Assembly (NCBI RefSeq): GCF_030272615.1
Contig: NC_081408.1
Coordinates: forward strand, 60,410,114-60,474,113
DNA from: Cryptomeria japonica
Lineage: Eukaryota > Streptophyta > Pinopsida > Cupressales > Cupressaceae
DNA length: 64,000 nt
Reading direction: 5' to 3'
Shown here: one piece after another, positions 31,749 through 43,448 of the stretch
How positions within the stretch are numbered: the stretch's first letter is position 1
Layout of the letters: every line of letters starts with the position of its first letter
Notes under the pieces: model-generated
What the model was told of the DNA's origin: nothing
Databases searched by the model: none
The model's input: only the letters and a program-made list of their open reading frames with translations
Program-made: the position numbers and the translations under genes

Positions 31749-33948
31749 TAAGTACATATAGCATTAATGTTCTACTATGGTTGTGATACCGCATTTGAAA
31801 TCCTATGGAAACAGTTGCTCCAAACAATGATTTACTTTATAAAACGTCCAAATTGTATTCAAAACATAGCTGAGGACAGTATGGATTTTAATCCCTCGTT
31901 AGAATTGATGATAAAATTGGTTATGATGCATGGACAGCAGTTGGTACTGGAATGTAGAACGAACAATTGAACTGGGGCAATCTATTGAAGTTGTGCTTTG
32001 GAAAATCAAGAGATGCACTGCAGGTAATAAGTCTAGAAAGAGTCCTCAATCAATCTTTAGGTTTAACTGAAAATTTTCTGACCCTGGGCAATTACGCCTC
32101 AGCAATGTTAAATCAAAATAATAAATTTGCCTTGCAACTTAGTTAGGTGTCTGTTGGTCACAATGCGAACTATATAACTCTTATTATTAAAATAATACTA
32201 AAATTATTCAATATCATATTAATTGTAATTTGCCTGAAAAGACGGCCTCAAATGAGGGGCGGCTTGAAATGAAAGAATTAAAAACGTTATACTGTGTAAT
32301 CCAGTTAAGTGATATTATGTTTGACTCTGTTATGAAAACTATAAATACGCTAGTAATAAGGATGTTTTATCCTATCTAACCGGTGGATTGAAAAACATTA
32401 GCTTAAATAAAGAAACCGAATATATCGCTTAAACTCTGCAATTGCTTGGATAGATGAACTGTTATAAAAAAAATCGACTTGTAACTTTAATCAAACGACT
32501 TTTTATCAGAAGTAACGTACTCTTCAAATTAAGGAATTGAGTAATGATGTCTGTTTGCAGAGTCATTGTCATACTATGGTCAAAGTATAAATTCAAAATG
32601 TTCAAGATTTCACATTGTTTGGATGTTGGAACAAATGCAGTTTTGCTTGATCTAAGATGACACGGATTATGGAAATTTTGGAATGATGTCTATTAGCAGG
32701 GTTTGTAACATGGCAAAAGTGAATGTTTAATTTGAGGTACTAGATGTTTGATACGATATGTACACCTAGTTTCTAATGTTGGAGAATTTGTATTCTTGAG
32801 GAGTCACATGTTCAAATCCTTCAGGAAGTTAGGGTATGTATACCTCATATTTGAAGCACAACCAGTTGCTTATGCATATTGAGAGTATACGGAGTCCCAT
32901 TGAAATGCGAATTGCTAGATTACACACATGGGTTTATTGTGCAATAGGTTTGAAGATACAATGATGACACTAGACCATCCTTGCTCAGGACTCTTTGAAC
33001 AAGTTCTAGATGAAGATTTTGACAAATTTATTGTGATCAATTTTATTTTGGCGAATAGTGTTTACACTCCTGCAACACCAATTGCGTCCCTCCTGCTGAT
33101 GGATGCACCAAGTGCTAGTGGCACGACTAGCTCTTTACCATCTTCAAATGTTTCCTCAAGCTCGTTAGGGGTGGTCTGATCTAATTTTGCATGCTCAATG
33201 TAATTTTGCCATCCATTTTTTTTCTGGTTTTATCCACGAAGCAGATTGAGAAAAGCTATGGTAAATGGGTGGTGCCTCATGAGGGGCCTCTCATTCATGT
33301 TGGTTGGGTTGATAATTCTAATTTTTTTATTATGTATTATGGTTCCCTATCACCCAGCTTCCTTGTCTTCTTTTTGTGGGAGTCGACATCTTTTGCAACT
33401 ATCATATGTGGTTTTGGTTGACCGATGGAATACTTGTATAAGCTCGTGGCATTGTAAATGCCTTTATTTTTTGGGTAAAAATGTATGTGAATCAAATTTG
33501 GATATTCCATTATCCTCTTGCAATTTACACTTGGACGCAAATTTCATCCATGCTATTCTACCTACCACATCCTCTGTTATACCTCATACCCTATCCATCA
33601 TCCTATCTAAATCCATCTTTCCTTTTCCACCATTGATCTAGAAAAGACTAAAGATACCCAAAAGCATCATGTATTCTATCTACTTCACCTCATGCACACC
33701 TTTTAGCCTATGTCTTGTATCTTTTCCATTTCTTATTTTCATCATCCATTATCACCTTTGATCTTGCTTATCTTACCCATATCCTATCTCCATCTTATCC
33801 AAATCCATCCCTTGATATTGATTAAAACATAGGGGGCATATAATTTCAAAACATGTTATCTCATTGCTAGCTAATCCTTGAAAATCAAATAAGCTCTAAT
33901 TCCATAATTAGCTACCACCTCCATCTTTCACCTATTCATTTCCATCAC
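31749..33948. other. Intergenic region, no gene assigned
   Basis: AT-rich, no repeat or frame resembling a known family was recognised. The beginning (31758-31800) is a diverged relative of sequence at about 29200. Frames at 32928-33179 and 33246-33641 lack recognisable features. Confidence 0.45.
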
Positions 33949-34482
33949 ACTAGTGAAGCAGTCACCAGTTAGGAGGGATTTCAAAGAGATCAATCCAGAC
34001 TGGTCAGTAAGAGTAAACACAACGGAAACACAAATATATGATGGAAGCAATGCATAACAGATTGAATTATTTCATGAAAACTGATTACAACCAACCGGTA
34101 ACAATTAGGTTACAGAAACCGGCTCACAGGTCTGCTAAAACATGCTCAAAGTACATAATAGGTCTCAACCGGGACCTTGAATCTCAAGATCTATCTACTA
34201 TGCTCAGAATCAAGTAGTTAGACTAAGCATAGAAGATAGATCTTGAGATTTAAGGTCCCGGTTGAGACCTATTATGTACTTTTAGCATGTTTTAGCAAAC
34301 CTATGAGTCGATTTCTGTAACCCGATTGTTACCCGGTGGTTGTATTCAGTTTTCATGAGATAATTCAATCTGTTTTGCATTGCCTCCATCATATTTTTGT
34401 GTTTCCATTGTGTTTACTGTTGCTGACCGATGCAGATTGATCTCTTTGAAGTCCCTCCTAACCGATGATTGCTTCAACTAGT
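33949..34482. repeat. Palindrome of two inverted LTR ends, arms about 256 bp
   Basis: The left arm 33949-34204 and right arm 34226-34482 are inverted copies around a 21 nt loop; outer ends are ACTAGTGAAGCA and TGCTTCAACTAGT. The right arm aligns with the chromovirus LTR end at about 2330-2590 (agaagatagatctt, tgtttccattgtgtttact, gtccctcct). So the structure is a head-to-head pair of truncated LTRs of that family, not an independent MITE. Confidence 0.85.
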
Positions 34483-36929
34483 TCCTTCATTCATTCATAA
34501 ATTTTCATGCTTTGCTAGACACGAGGGACAAATAAATACATCTTGATTGAAAATAAATCCTAGAGTATGTCATATATTTCAATCAATGATCTATAATCTT
34601 TCATGAAGTCAAAAATTGCAAAAATCCAAAAAAATCAAATATCTTCCAAAAATCCAAGAAAAGGAAATATTTTTAAAAATTCAAAAAAAAAATCAAATAT
34701 CCAAAAATTCCCAATCCATATCATCTAACCATGCAATCAAACATCACCATAATATCTATCTCTCTACCATAATAAATCCACACTTGCACCTTTCTCATCA
34801 CCACTATCACAATCCATAATGAATTGTCTATTTGTTAAGATATTAACGCTTTAGACAAAAACATGCATAGAATTGCAACATCCTAATCATAGACAAACTA
34901 TCAAGCTAGCCTACAACCTAACCAATCAATTGCCTCATCAATATTATCGATCTTTATCAACTATAGTTTGTTCTATACAAGTTGTTCCATCATCAAAATT
35001 AGACATTTTTCTTATACGCAATGATTCAATCCTAAAACTAGAAATTATACCTTTGATCCAAAACTTGTCTTATACAAGATGTTTCCTTCTTGAAGCCAAA
35101 CATGATTCTAATCATCCTATCAAGAAAAAACTTATTTTTGGCAAGAAGATCCAAATGGCCACTGGCTTGTTTGGTCTGCAAGTCTATTTTTTCACTTGAT
35201 TCATTTAATGATGTTCCTATGCTACTGAAGGATATCCGTATGTGATTAAAGGAGCGAGGATGAGACATCAAGGCATTATTTTTGTATGCTATGTTTGTGA
35301 GATGTCCAGTTTGGTTTGTGAGTCCATTTTTTTACTTGATTCATTGAATGTTATGTTCCTATGCTACTCAAGGATATCCATATGTGATTAAAGGAGCGAG
35401 GATGAGACGTCAAGGCATTATTTTTGTATGCTATGTTTGTGGGATGTTCTCATGAAGTTTTGGGGCATGCTATTGGTGTCTATGTTGGCACATTCTTTTA
35501 GAATTCTTTTACATCCCAGGCAAATTAAAGGTCATCTAAGGCTAGGGTCCCATGGAGGGGGGCTTCCTAAAAAATAGAGCGAGTGCTACATAGGAATTTT
35601 TTAAAGTAGGCGGTCCCATGAAATTTGTAGCACAATTTTGTTTAAAAATTTAAGCTCCTAAATTGAAGGAAGTTGGTGCTCCCATGAGCAATAATGAAAA
35701 ATGAAATATTTTTTTTGTCTTTTTTTCTATTTTCCCTCTAAAATTTTTCATGGGACTCATCTCAACTCTTTTTTGATTGCCAAGTGGCAAATGAGATTAC
35801 TAAGCTGGTGGGGCAATTTCTAGCCCTGCCCAATACTTTCATCCATATGGATAATCATTCTTTATGACTACTGCACATACCTTGACTGAGGACACTCATG
35901 TTTGAGAATGGATGAGATCATCCCTTTTGTCTAGTGTGTCTATTTGCGCGAATTGATATCCACTTCACCTTGATCTTGTCATACCTTGGTGTATATCTAT
36001 TTGCAAAAATCAAGATGCTCTATGATGATAAAGCATGTTTGATAGATAAAATCTCAAATCCCCATCAATCCTATCTACCTTATTCCTATATAGTCTACTT
36101 ACCTACCATTTACTTCTATCTCTCATTGACCAATCCTAGCCTACAACCAAACTAATTTTCTTATCTTCTTACTTTCCTTCTATCTAATCTCTTCATTCTT
36201 TTGAGAGATTAGCCTAAAAGTTTATTTTTTAGCCCATCTCTCACGGGGGCATCACAAATTTATCACACCATCACTTGGTTTGTTGGGGCATACTAGAGCA
36301 TGATCTTTCAAAATTTTCCCTTTTTAGTTGACACAACACTGAAACATGCATTTTTTCAAAAAGGGAAAAATTCTAGACACTAAGGATTAACTTCTTCATT
36401 TTTGTCATTTCTTCTCTTTGAATGAATGAATGAATTTTTACTTTTTAATTAATCTATCATCTATCCTTTATCTTACAAAACATTATAATTAAATAATTAT
36501 TTCAATTAGTTAATTAGCTAACATTTCTTCTATAATCAAATAAATAGTTTCAATTTATTTAATTATTCACCTATTTCAAAAATAAATACATTTAGAATTT
36601 ATTCATTCTTTTCCTCACACATGAATTAAATAATAATTCCTTCCACTATCCAGCCACTTGTCCACTCTTCTCTTCCAACATTCTTTCACCACTTTCTCTA
36701 TTTATAGCCTTCATTTCTACTATGTGATCTCAATTGTTGATATCTTTTTGGGATGAATTCAAACTCAACTGCTGATCGTATTCCCTCTATTTCTATAAAT
36801 TTGAATCTCCACCTCCAATAATTTCTTTAACCACATATAATCGATCTTCATCTATATAACTTGTGTTTACAATTTTTTAGAGCAACATAACAACATTTTG
36901 AAGAAGACTCAAGGACGATGGAGAAATCA
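34483..36929. other. Intergenic region, no gene assigned
   Basis: Low-complexity A-rich start (about 34600-34700), a 141 bp tandem duplication (35168-35453), and AT-rich DNA with possible LTR fragments near 36240 (a cacgggggcatcac run). Nothing coding was recognised. Confidence 0.45.
35168..35453. repeat. Tandem duplication, 141 bp period
   Basis: Units 35168-35308 and 35309-35453 share tgttcctatgctact, tatgtgattaaaggagcgag and aaggcattatttttgtatgc with few differences, so the duplication is fairly recent. Confidence 0.88.
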
Positions 36930-37261
36930 TGATGAGTGCATTGGAAGATATACTATGTTGTTGATTTACTATTTCTTGCACTTGTTTTGAAGTTCTTTAG
37001 TGGTAGGATAGATCTTTGTTTAGAATCTAGGGTTTTGTGGCTGCCCCTTGATGAATTTATGCATTCTATATTTCTAGTCTCACAAAATGTGTCAAAAGAT
37101 CCATTTGATCCATTTCTCATAGAAGTCATACTTCTCTAGTGCCTTGATGAGGAACCACCACCAAACTCTATCATATGCTATGTTGATGTCCATCTTCAAT
37201 AACATTCCTTTTAGATTGTATTTCTTTATCAAATGTAGTAACTTGTGCCATTATAATGCCA
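36930..37261 (-). pseudogene. LINE ORF2 fragment: reverse transcriptase palm start
   Basis: On the minus strand, reading left from 37261, the sequence gives LLHLIKKYNLKGMLLKMDIN then IAYDRVWWWFLIKALEKY. This matches the LINE reverse transcriptase block around motif A (DIxxAYDRV). It continues the reading that stops at 40331 on the other side of element B. It decays into stops by about 36930; the YADD block is not seen. Confidence 0.8.
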
Positions 37262-37266
37262 TATGT
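37262..37266. repeat. Target-site duplication of element B (left)
   Basis: tatgt, repeated at 40326-40330 right after the 3' LTR. Confidence 0.85.
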
Positions 37267-37611
37267 TGTTGGATTAATTAGGAGACTTATCTAATTATTT
37301 AATTACTTTATTAACTTAGCTTCTTTTTCCTTTTATTTAATTAGATTAATAGTAGCTTAAATTGTTTGGCTCATTATGATTGTGACACTTGGTGCTAGCT
37401 AATTTAATAATGTGTTTGGGATTTGCATCCAAGGTTTCATTGATCCTTTCATAAGGATTCATTCCTTCATTGTAACATAAGCCTTTTGTGCAATCAACAT
37501 AAAATTCTCAGGATTGTTGAGCATATTTTTTTTGCTTGATCTCTTTTGTGTGACAAGTGTTTTGCTTGCAGATGATTCTTATCTTGTGAAGTTCAATCAT
37601 CAACTTCTACA
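37267..37611 (+). repeat. 5' LTR of element B
   Basis: Aligns with 40008-40325 through cattatgattgtgacactt, ctagctaatttaat, ataaggattcattcctt and gcttgatctcttttgt. It contains about 30 bp absent from the other copy. Confidence 0.88.
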
Positions 37612-37653
37612 TGGTATTGGAGTTCAATCTTTGCTCTTACATGGTATCAGAGT
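37612..37653 (+). other. Duplicated primer-binding-site region of element B
   Basis: tacatggtattggagttc at the LTR end is followed 30 bp later by tacatggtatcagagtag. The second copy (from 37642) is the better match to the initiator tRNA-Met site; the first is in the correct place. A 30 bp tandem duplication explains this. Confidence 0.6.
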
Positions 37654-38728
37654 AGATCTACTAAGATCATGCCCATATTCTTGAGGGATCCAGCCTTGAG
37701 AGATTTTTCTATGCACATTGGGTTCAAACAGAGGTCATCATCACATTTGCAGCATCCCAAAATGTAGTGATTAGTTGGCATTTCGTCAAAATATGAGTAG
37801 TTGAAGTTTTGGGTCGATTTGGTTGATGACACAAAAATTGAGGCAAAAATTAGGGGTCAACAAAACACTTGGGTACTTTGGACTGAAATGGGGGTTATGA
37901 TCGTTTATCAAATCAGCAATTAGAGTTCAATTTTTTTCCATATGGATCCATACAACCCTATGCACCCATACCTACATAAACAACACAAAAAGTCATGATT
38001 GGTAAACAAAAATCTACACATGCCATTAATTAATAAAAAAATTGTTTTGCAAAAAAATAAATCATTTTCAAAAGCTTTTTTAAATTTTTTCAAAGGCTTT
38101 GAAAAGCCTGCATAGGTCACTATGTATGTAGGTACATCAAATATGCACCAGCATGACATTAGTTTTTTTTTTGGAGCACATTGTCTAATTTTAGCAAGAT
38201 CTCTTTTTTAGTAACTCTATATAAATTTCGTGTTAGGAAATCTTTTGAGAATATTCCACTAAAAAAAAACTTTTTTTTGGAAATAAGGAATATTTTGTTA
38301 AGTTTTCTATTTTTCAACTTTTCAAGCTTCTAATTTGCCTTTTGACCTTGATGTTTTTTTTGGCCATTACTTGGTCATACAAAATCAAAATCACATAAAC
38401 AAGATATATTCAAAAAGCTAGCACTGACATCGATCCAGTGATGATGGTAGTTTTGTCAGATTCTACCTCAATTTTCCTTACCAGGCCTATAAAGTTAGAT
38501 CTTCAATTTTGCACTTTTGAGATCATATCTTGTACATTCAAACTTTATTTTTTTGCAAATGAGTAGGCATTGAAGAGATGGTGGAGTCCTCTATGTAGAT
38601 CTCAAGTCGATTTTTCTATAATTTTCACTAGGTAGTATTTAGTGTTTTAATGTTTTAATGGGTTTTTTGTTCATCTTTCTATTATCAACGTAGTCAAGAG
38701 CAATCATACATATTGGAAAAAGAGCATC
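37654..38728 (+). other. Degenerate internal region of element B
   Basis: About 1.1 kb with no recognisable frame, occupying the place where gag would lie. Stop codons are dense in all frames. Confidence 0.5.
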
Positions 38729-39396
38729 TTGACACATCTTAGGTGGCTAGATATGTTGCCTTCTTTGTATGGACTCATACTTGAACCAACCACACCAAGA
38801 GGTAGATCAACTTGGGGTAATATCATAGACCATGTTGTAGGAGTGATTTGTTCTAGTGTTGATCATGACACAATGTGTGCTACATCAGACCTTGATTGTC
38901 CTTGCACACTTTGGACTAGACTATGGGACATGCATGGGGACCCTTATATCTCTCAATTCCTAGAGGATCTTGTAGTAGATTGTCTTATTCTCCTTGCACA
39001 TGCAGATTGAATGCCCTTTGATAATGACACTTTAGAGGAGCTTGAGTATATCACAAGTCTTCCATGTTTCGATGGATCACTCGCCTATCTTCATTTTCTT
39101 ACTACTCATGTTGAAATCTCATCTCAATCATCTTCATCTTTAATCATTCCTGATGACTTTGGCATTGGCACATACATGGACCTTATAGATTCAATGAAAT
39201 GGGACATTATTCTTCCAGATATGGCTACTTGGGATTTGTATGTACTATAGGCATATCACCATTGTTAGTGGAGGTTCATATTGAAGATTTGGAGGATTAT
39301 TTTGAGGACATTCATCACCTCTTTGTTGATAGTCACATCAGTGTTGCCAACCCATCTTCATCACCCATGGAGCTTATTCTTCATCAGTTTTTGTAG
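38729..39396 (+). pseudogene. Acidic module of element B, relative of element A 6836-7507
   Basis: Consecutive frames 38729-39010, 39011-39250 and 39199-39396 (one shift between the last two) encode Asp/Ser/Leu-rich protein. The part ATWDLYVL, then LVEVHIEDLEDYFEDIHHLF and VDSHIS corresponds to SVDWDAYLTNI, FVDSYIADLGDTIHSIHLLF in element A. The first 160 codons (MLPSLYGLI, SSVDHDTMCATSDLDC) have no counterpart recognised in A. No motif of a known enzyme; role unknown. Confidence 0.65.
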
Positions 39397-40007
39397 AGTC
39401 CTAATTTGTCACCTTCTACATTGATTGTGCATGTACTTGATTGGTTTGTGGCAACATCATCTATCATGGACATAGTGACATATGACAAGTTTATAAAGGT
39501 ACAAACACTTTATATTTGGATTCCTACTTTTTCCAATTTATGAGAGTGGCTTCTCGTATCTCTAGTGGATTTGTTTCTTCCTGAAGGGAGAAATGTTTTT
39601 TGCAGGCAATGGATGACATTTTGTCTCAAGGCACTCATCATTGGCACAAGAGCTACTTCTTCATTGGGGGATTCCTATCCTCATTTTCTCTTTCTTATGG
39701 GAGGTACATTCATTGTAATATTGTGATAGAAATAGTCCTTGGAGGTCACTTTGAGTCCTCCTTCTTTCCTTCTTTGGGGGTTACTGTGAGTCCTCCTTTC
39801 CTTCTTTTACTAGTGCATTTATTTTATTTTTACTCATTTGGACAACAGTTTTCTCCCACTGGGTTTTTATCATTTTTTATATTTGTGAGAGTTGCATTGG
39901 TTTGCACATGGGTACCTAATTAGGCCTTAGTTGCCAGGACCCATTCATGCTTGCATTTTGCATTCATTAGCTCTTTAACTTATCTCTAAGTTAATGTTAA
40001 GCGGGGT

Positions 40008-40325
40008 TGTTGAAGTAATTAGGATAATTATCTAATTATTTAATTAATTAGGTCCTTTAATTAATTTATTCACTTAAGCTAAACATACATGCTTTTTCTT
40101 TTTATTTAATTAGGCTAATTATAGTGTAAATTGTCCCATTCATTATGATTGTGACACTTCACACTAGCTAATTTAATCTCATATTAGAGTTTTGCATCTA
40201 TTTTTTCATGTATCCTTTAATAAGGATTCATTCCTTTATTGTTCTTGCTTGATCTCTTTTGTATGATATGTGTTTTACTTGTAGATGATTCTTGGTTTGT
40301 GAGGTTGAAATCATCAACTTCTACA
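40008..40325 (+). repeat. 3' LTR of element B
   Basis: 318 bp, preceded by a short purine run (gcgggg). Ends CTTCTACA followed by the duplicated tatgt (40326-40330). Confidence 0.88.
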
Positions 40326-40330
40326 TATGT

Positions 40331-41788
40331 AATGTTCCTTTCAGGAACAAAACCACTCCTCTCTTGCTATATGAGCTTGGGGAGGATTCATTTCAGTCTA
40401 TTTGCCATTACTTTGGCAATAATTTTGTAAAGTGTTACATAATGAAATGGGCCAAAAGTCTACAAATAACACATAGTCCAATTTTTTTGGTGTAAGGGTA
40501 AATTTGGTATTGTTTAAGTCTTTTAGTCTCATTCTTTTTTTATTTAATTTCTCATCACTTCCCATATTTCCTTCCCCATGATTCCCAAAAAAATTGGTAT
40601 ACTAATGCAGGAAAACCGTCTAGTTTGGAGGCCTTATCCAAGTACAATTGGAATGTTGCCAATTTGATTTCATCAATCAATGTGGAGGAGATCAAAAAAC
40701 CATTATCTTCTATTGACAACATATAGGGGATGCAATCTATGAGGCTAACCTATGCAGGTTTTGCAACCCCAATACAAACAAGTAAACCTTTGAAGAAGTG
40801 AACCCCTTCCATCTATATATCTTGGGGCTCAATCAAAAGTTGTCCATCTGAGCTCTATAGTTGTGTTGTTAGATTCCATCCTCTTTGCATTTTTGCCATA
40901 TTATAAAAAAATTGTGTTTAGATCCCCCTCTTTTAGCCAAAATTCCCTTGACTTAATTCTTCAATAACTCTCATCTCTTGCTAAATTTTTATTATAATCT
41001 TCCAGTAGCTCTTTTTCTTTCATGTATTCCATATGTTTCATGCCATTGTTGGTTATCACTTCACTCAATATCTCCATTTCTGTTTTGATCCTCTATTTTT
41101 ATTCACAAGTGTTGTTAAAGGGCACCTTGTTCCAATGTTTCAACTTATCCTTCAAGAATTGCAATTATTTATTTAATGCAAACATTTTAGTGGCTAAATA
41201 AATGTTTGACGCCACCCACCAAACCTTCATGAGGCCCTTCAAATCCTTCCTTCCAAGCCACATCTTCTTGAATCTAAATTGACATTTTGGTGGTGGGTGG
41301 AGAGTCCTCAATTATAATGAGCTCTACTAAAAAACGATCATAATAGGAATTATTTTAATCTGAGATGGCTCTTGGAAGGGGGACCCCAAGCAATCATAAA
41401 AAATAAGAAATCGATCTAATCTTTCTAGAATATCGGTGAAACCTTCTCTCCTATTATTCCACGTGTATTTTCCATTACTTAGAACAACATCACATAATCC
41501 ATTTGTGTGCACAAAGGAGGTAAAGTTTTTTTGTGTTTGTGCCACCCATCCTAGTCTCCCAATCTTTTTTCACAAGGATTTGAAATAGTGTTGAAATCCC
41601 CACCTAGAATTACTTTGTTCATTGTTTATTTTAGATCTCAATTCAAAGTGTCCCATTATGCCTTTTTATCTATTGTCTTAATAGGGCCTTATATATTGTA
41701 AATACTAAAAACCAAATTAGAGAAGAGTCTTTATGTTAACCTTCATCTAGTGTTGATGGATTTCCATAGGATCCAATGAAATCACTAT
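40331..41788 (-). pseudogene. LINE ORF2 fragment: endonuclease end and reverse transcriptase start
   Basis: Read on the minus strand: endonuclease phrases GLCDVVLSNGKYTWNNRR and ILERLDRFLI (about 41490-41390), the linker WLGRKDLKGLMKVWW, then the reverse transcriptase entry KASKLDGFPALVYQFF-like (about 40660-40570) and LYKIIAKVMANRLK-like with QSGFVPERNI-like (about 40470-40335). Stops and shifts are frequent. Element B begins within this domain at 40330, and the 41789-48924 element interrupts it at the other side. The endonuclease nicks the target DNA and the polymerase copies LINE RNA in intact relatives. Confidence 0.85.
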
Positions 41789-42661
41789 TATACCAGAATG
41801 ATCAATTTTAGCCTTATTAAAACATGCATACACCAACCGGTATACCGGTACATACATAATTGAAAGAAGTAAAGCAACCAATAAGCCAATCACATATATA
41901 AGAATCATAACACACAAATTTATACGTGGAAAACCTCATAGAGGAAAAACCATGGTGGGATTTGTGACCCACAATATCAATCCATTGGCCATATGAAAAG
42001 ATATTACAAAATATAAGGGGCTTGCACTTGTAGGAAGACTTACAGCCTAGAGCACACTACTCAATCACAAGTGGAGCCTCACTGACTATATATAAGTCTA
42101 GACTACAATCTGGAGAAGTGTTGAACTACTAAGATAACATCTTCTATGCCATAATACACTTCCGGTTTAAGCTCTGTCTGTTCCAGTTTGAAATCCTAAA
42201 CCCTTTACCAAGAAAACCCTTACATAAATATCCTCACATACATGATCTCTCTGATATATTTAGCATTTCCTATATTATCTCCTTCCAATTACATATTTGT
42301 ATGATGATTATCACAAAATGATCTATCAAATTGACCTATATACCCTATACAACTTATCATGCCTTATGTCGGCTAGATAACATGAATGCATACATATTAA
42401 AAACAATTGCCGATGTTGGATCCAAGAGATGTCGGCCTCCAATACTGATAACCATATTCTAAACCATGTCGGCCTGCATTGTCGATAACCAAAGAAATCC
42501 TCTTGTCTTGCCAGTGCCGGTGCCAGTGCCAGTGCTGGTGTAGTGTCTCTGAAGTGCCTACCGGTACACAACTGAACCAAAACATGAAGCCGGAACACAA
42601 AACCATGTTGCCATCAATGACAACATAGTAAAACCAACCAATTGAGTGTCAATTGGAAACA
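41789..42661 (-). repeat. 3' LTR of the minus-strand element (outer end deleted)
   Basis: It aligns with 47979-48924 from taccagaatgat onward (caccaaccggtataccggta, cacaatatcaatc, gaagtgttgaact). About 50 bp present at 47979-48028 are missing. It ends GAAACA next to the polypurine tract. Confidence 0.88.
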
Positions 42662-42689
42662 ATCTCCCCCTTTGGCATTGATGGCAACA
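42606..42689. repeat. Inverted repeat spanning polypurine tract and LTR start
   Basis: tgttgccatcaatg (42606-42619) and cattgatggcaaca (42676-42689) are a perfect 14 bp inverted pair with a 56 nt loop holding the LTR terminus and polypurine tract. Confidence 0.75.
42662..42675 (-). other. Polypurine tract of the minus-strand element
   Basis: On the minus strand CCAAAGGGGGAGAT directly precedes the 3' LTR. The identical string abuts the LTR at 63010 in the related element. Confidence 0.8.
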
Positions 42690-42935
42690 CTCATGTGAAA
42701 AATGGTCAAGGTTTCATTTGCCGGTTTCATCCTACCTACTCCCTCTAAGCTAAATATTCATTAATACAAAATACTCCATACTCCCATATCTCCATATCTC
42801 CCCCTAATGTATACAACTCCTTCTATTCTTTTTCACATCTATATCACTCCCCCTTTGACATCAATGCCACCAAAAATTCTAAAAAAGAATTTCATAGATA
42901 AAAAAGTGTACAATGAATATCCCAAAAACATCTTA

Positions 42936-43448
42936 CTAGAGCTTAACAAATTTCAAAATTTCTGGATAAGCCTTCTCCAATAGCTCAAGATAAGTATCCC
43001 AACCAGTTTTGAAAGTGTTAGAAATGGATACAAGTCCACTTAATATATGTGTAAATGACTCTTTCTCATTTACCTTTGCCGGTGTGGGCTTTCCCACTAT
43101 ATCCATACATTCTTTCTTATGTATAGTGAGTGAATCCAACCGAGGACTCACCAAACCTCTCAGACTTCTGGCTCTTCTTATAATTTTGTCTCTTTCCTTC
43201 TCAAGAACAAAAATTTGGTTTTCCAAAATCAAATTTTGACCATCAATGGATGTAGTCAATGAAGTCAATCCATCAAAGGAATTAGCTATATTTGCAATTT
43301 CCCCTTGAAATTCTTTTATCTTCTTATCCACATTGACTGTAAGTATATCAGTGTTACAACATACCCTATAAATATTTGTACATTTCTTCAAAGAATTATC
43401 TACCAGTTTCAACTTTTCATCAATCTTCTTCTTCTCAGATTCAATCAC
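42936..43448 (-). CDS. Coiled-coil C-terminal part of the unknown ORF
   Basis: A 170-codon intact frame, Lys/Glu/Ile-rich, with heptad-like spacing. It contains TVNVDKKIKEFQGEIANIAN and FVLEKERDKIIRRARSLRG. The frame at 63417-64000 has the corresponding TVDTDKKISKVQERINQLAN and LKLEREKERIKEKAKDLQ, so this coiled coil is conserved between two separate elements. It ends about 270 bp before the 3' LTR. A single TAG separates it from open sequence upstream (AKRIAFD). Likely structural (oligomerising) role; inference only. Confidence 0.7.
   Translation of the reverse strand: MIESEKKKIDEKLKLVDNSLKKCTNIYRVCCNTDILTVNVDKKIKEFQGEIANIANSFDGLTSLTTSIDGQNLILENQIFVLEKERDKIIRRARSLRGLVSPRLDSLTIHKKECMDIVGKPTPAKVNEKESFTHILSGLVSISNTFKTGWDTYLELLEKAYPEILKFVKL

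Larger units (their letters stand above)
37267..40325 (+). mobile_element. Copia-type non-autonomous LTR retrotransposon B (complete, decayed)
   Basis: A 3.06 kb element inserted into the LINE reverse transcriptase. LTRs are 37267-37611 (345 bp) and 40008-40325 (318 bp), both TGTTG...CTTCTACA, and noticeably diverged. The target duplication is tatgt. Primer-site-like sequence follows the 5' LTR twice (37612 and 37642). The internal region lacks gag motifs and any polymerase, but its last third encodes relatives of element A's acidic module and shares A's 3' non-coding strings. B is older than A, judging by LTR divergence. Confidence 0.88.
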
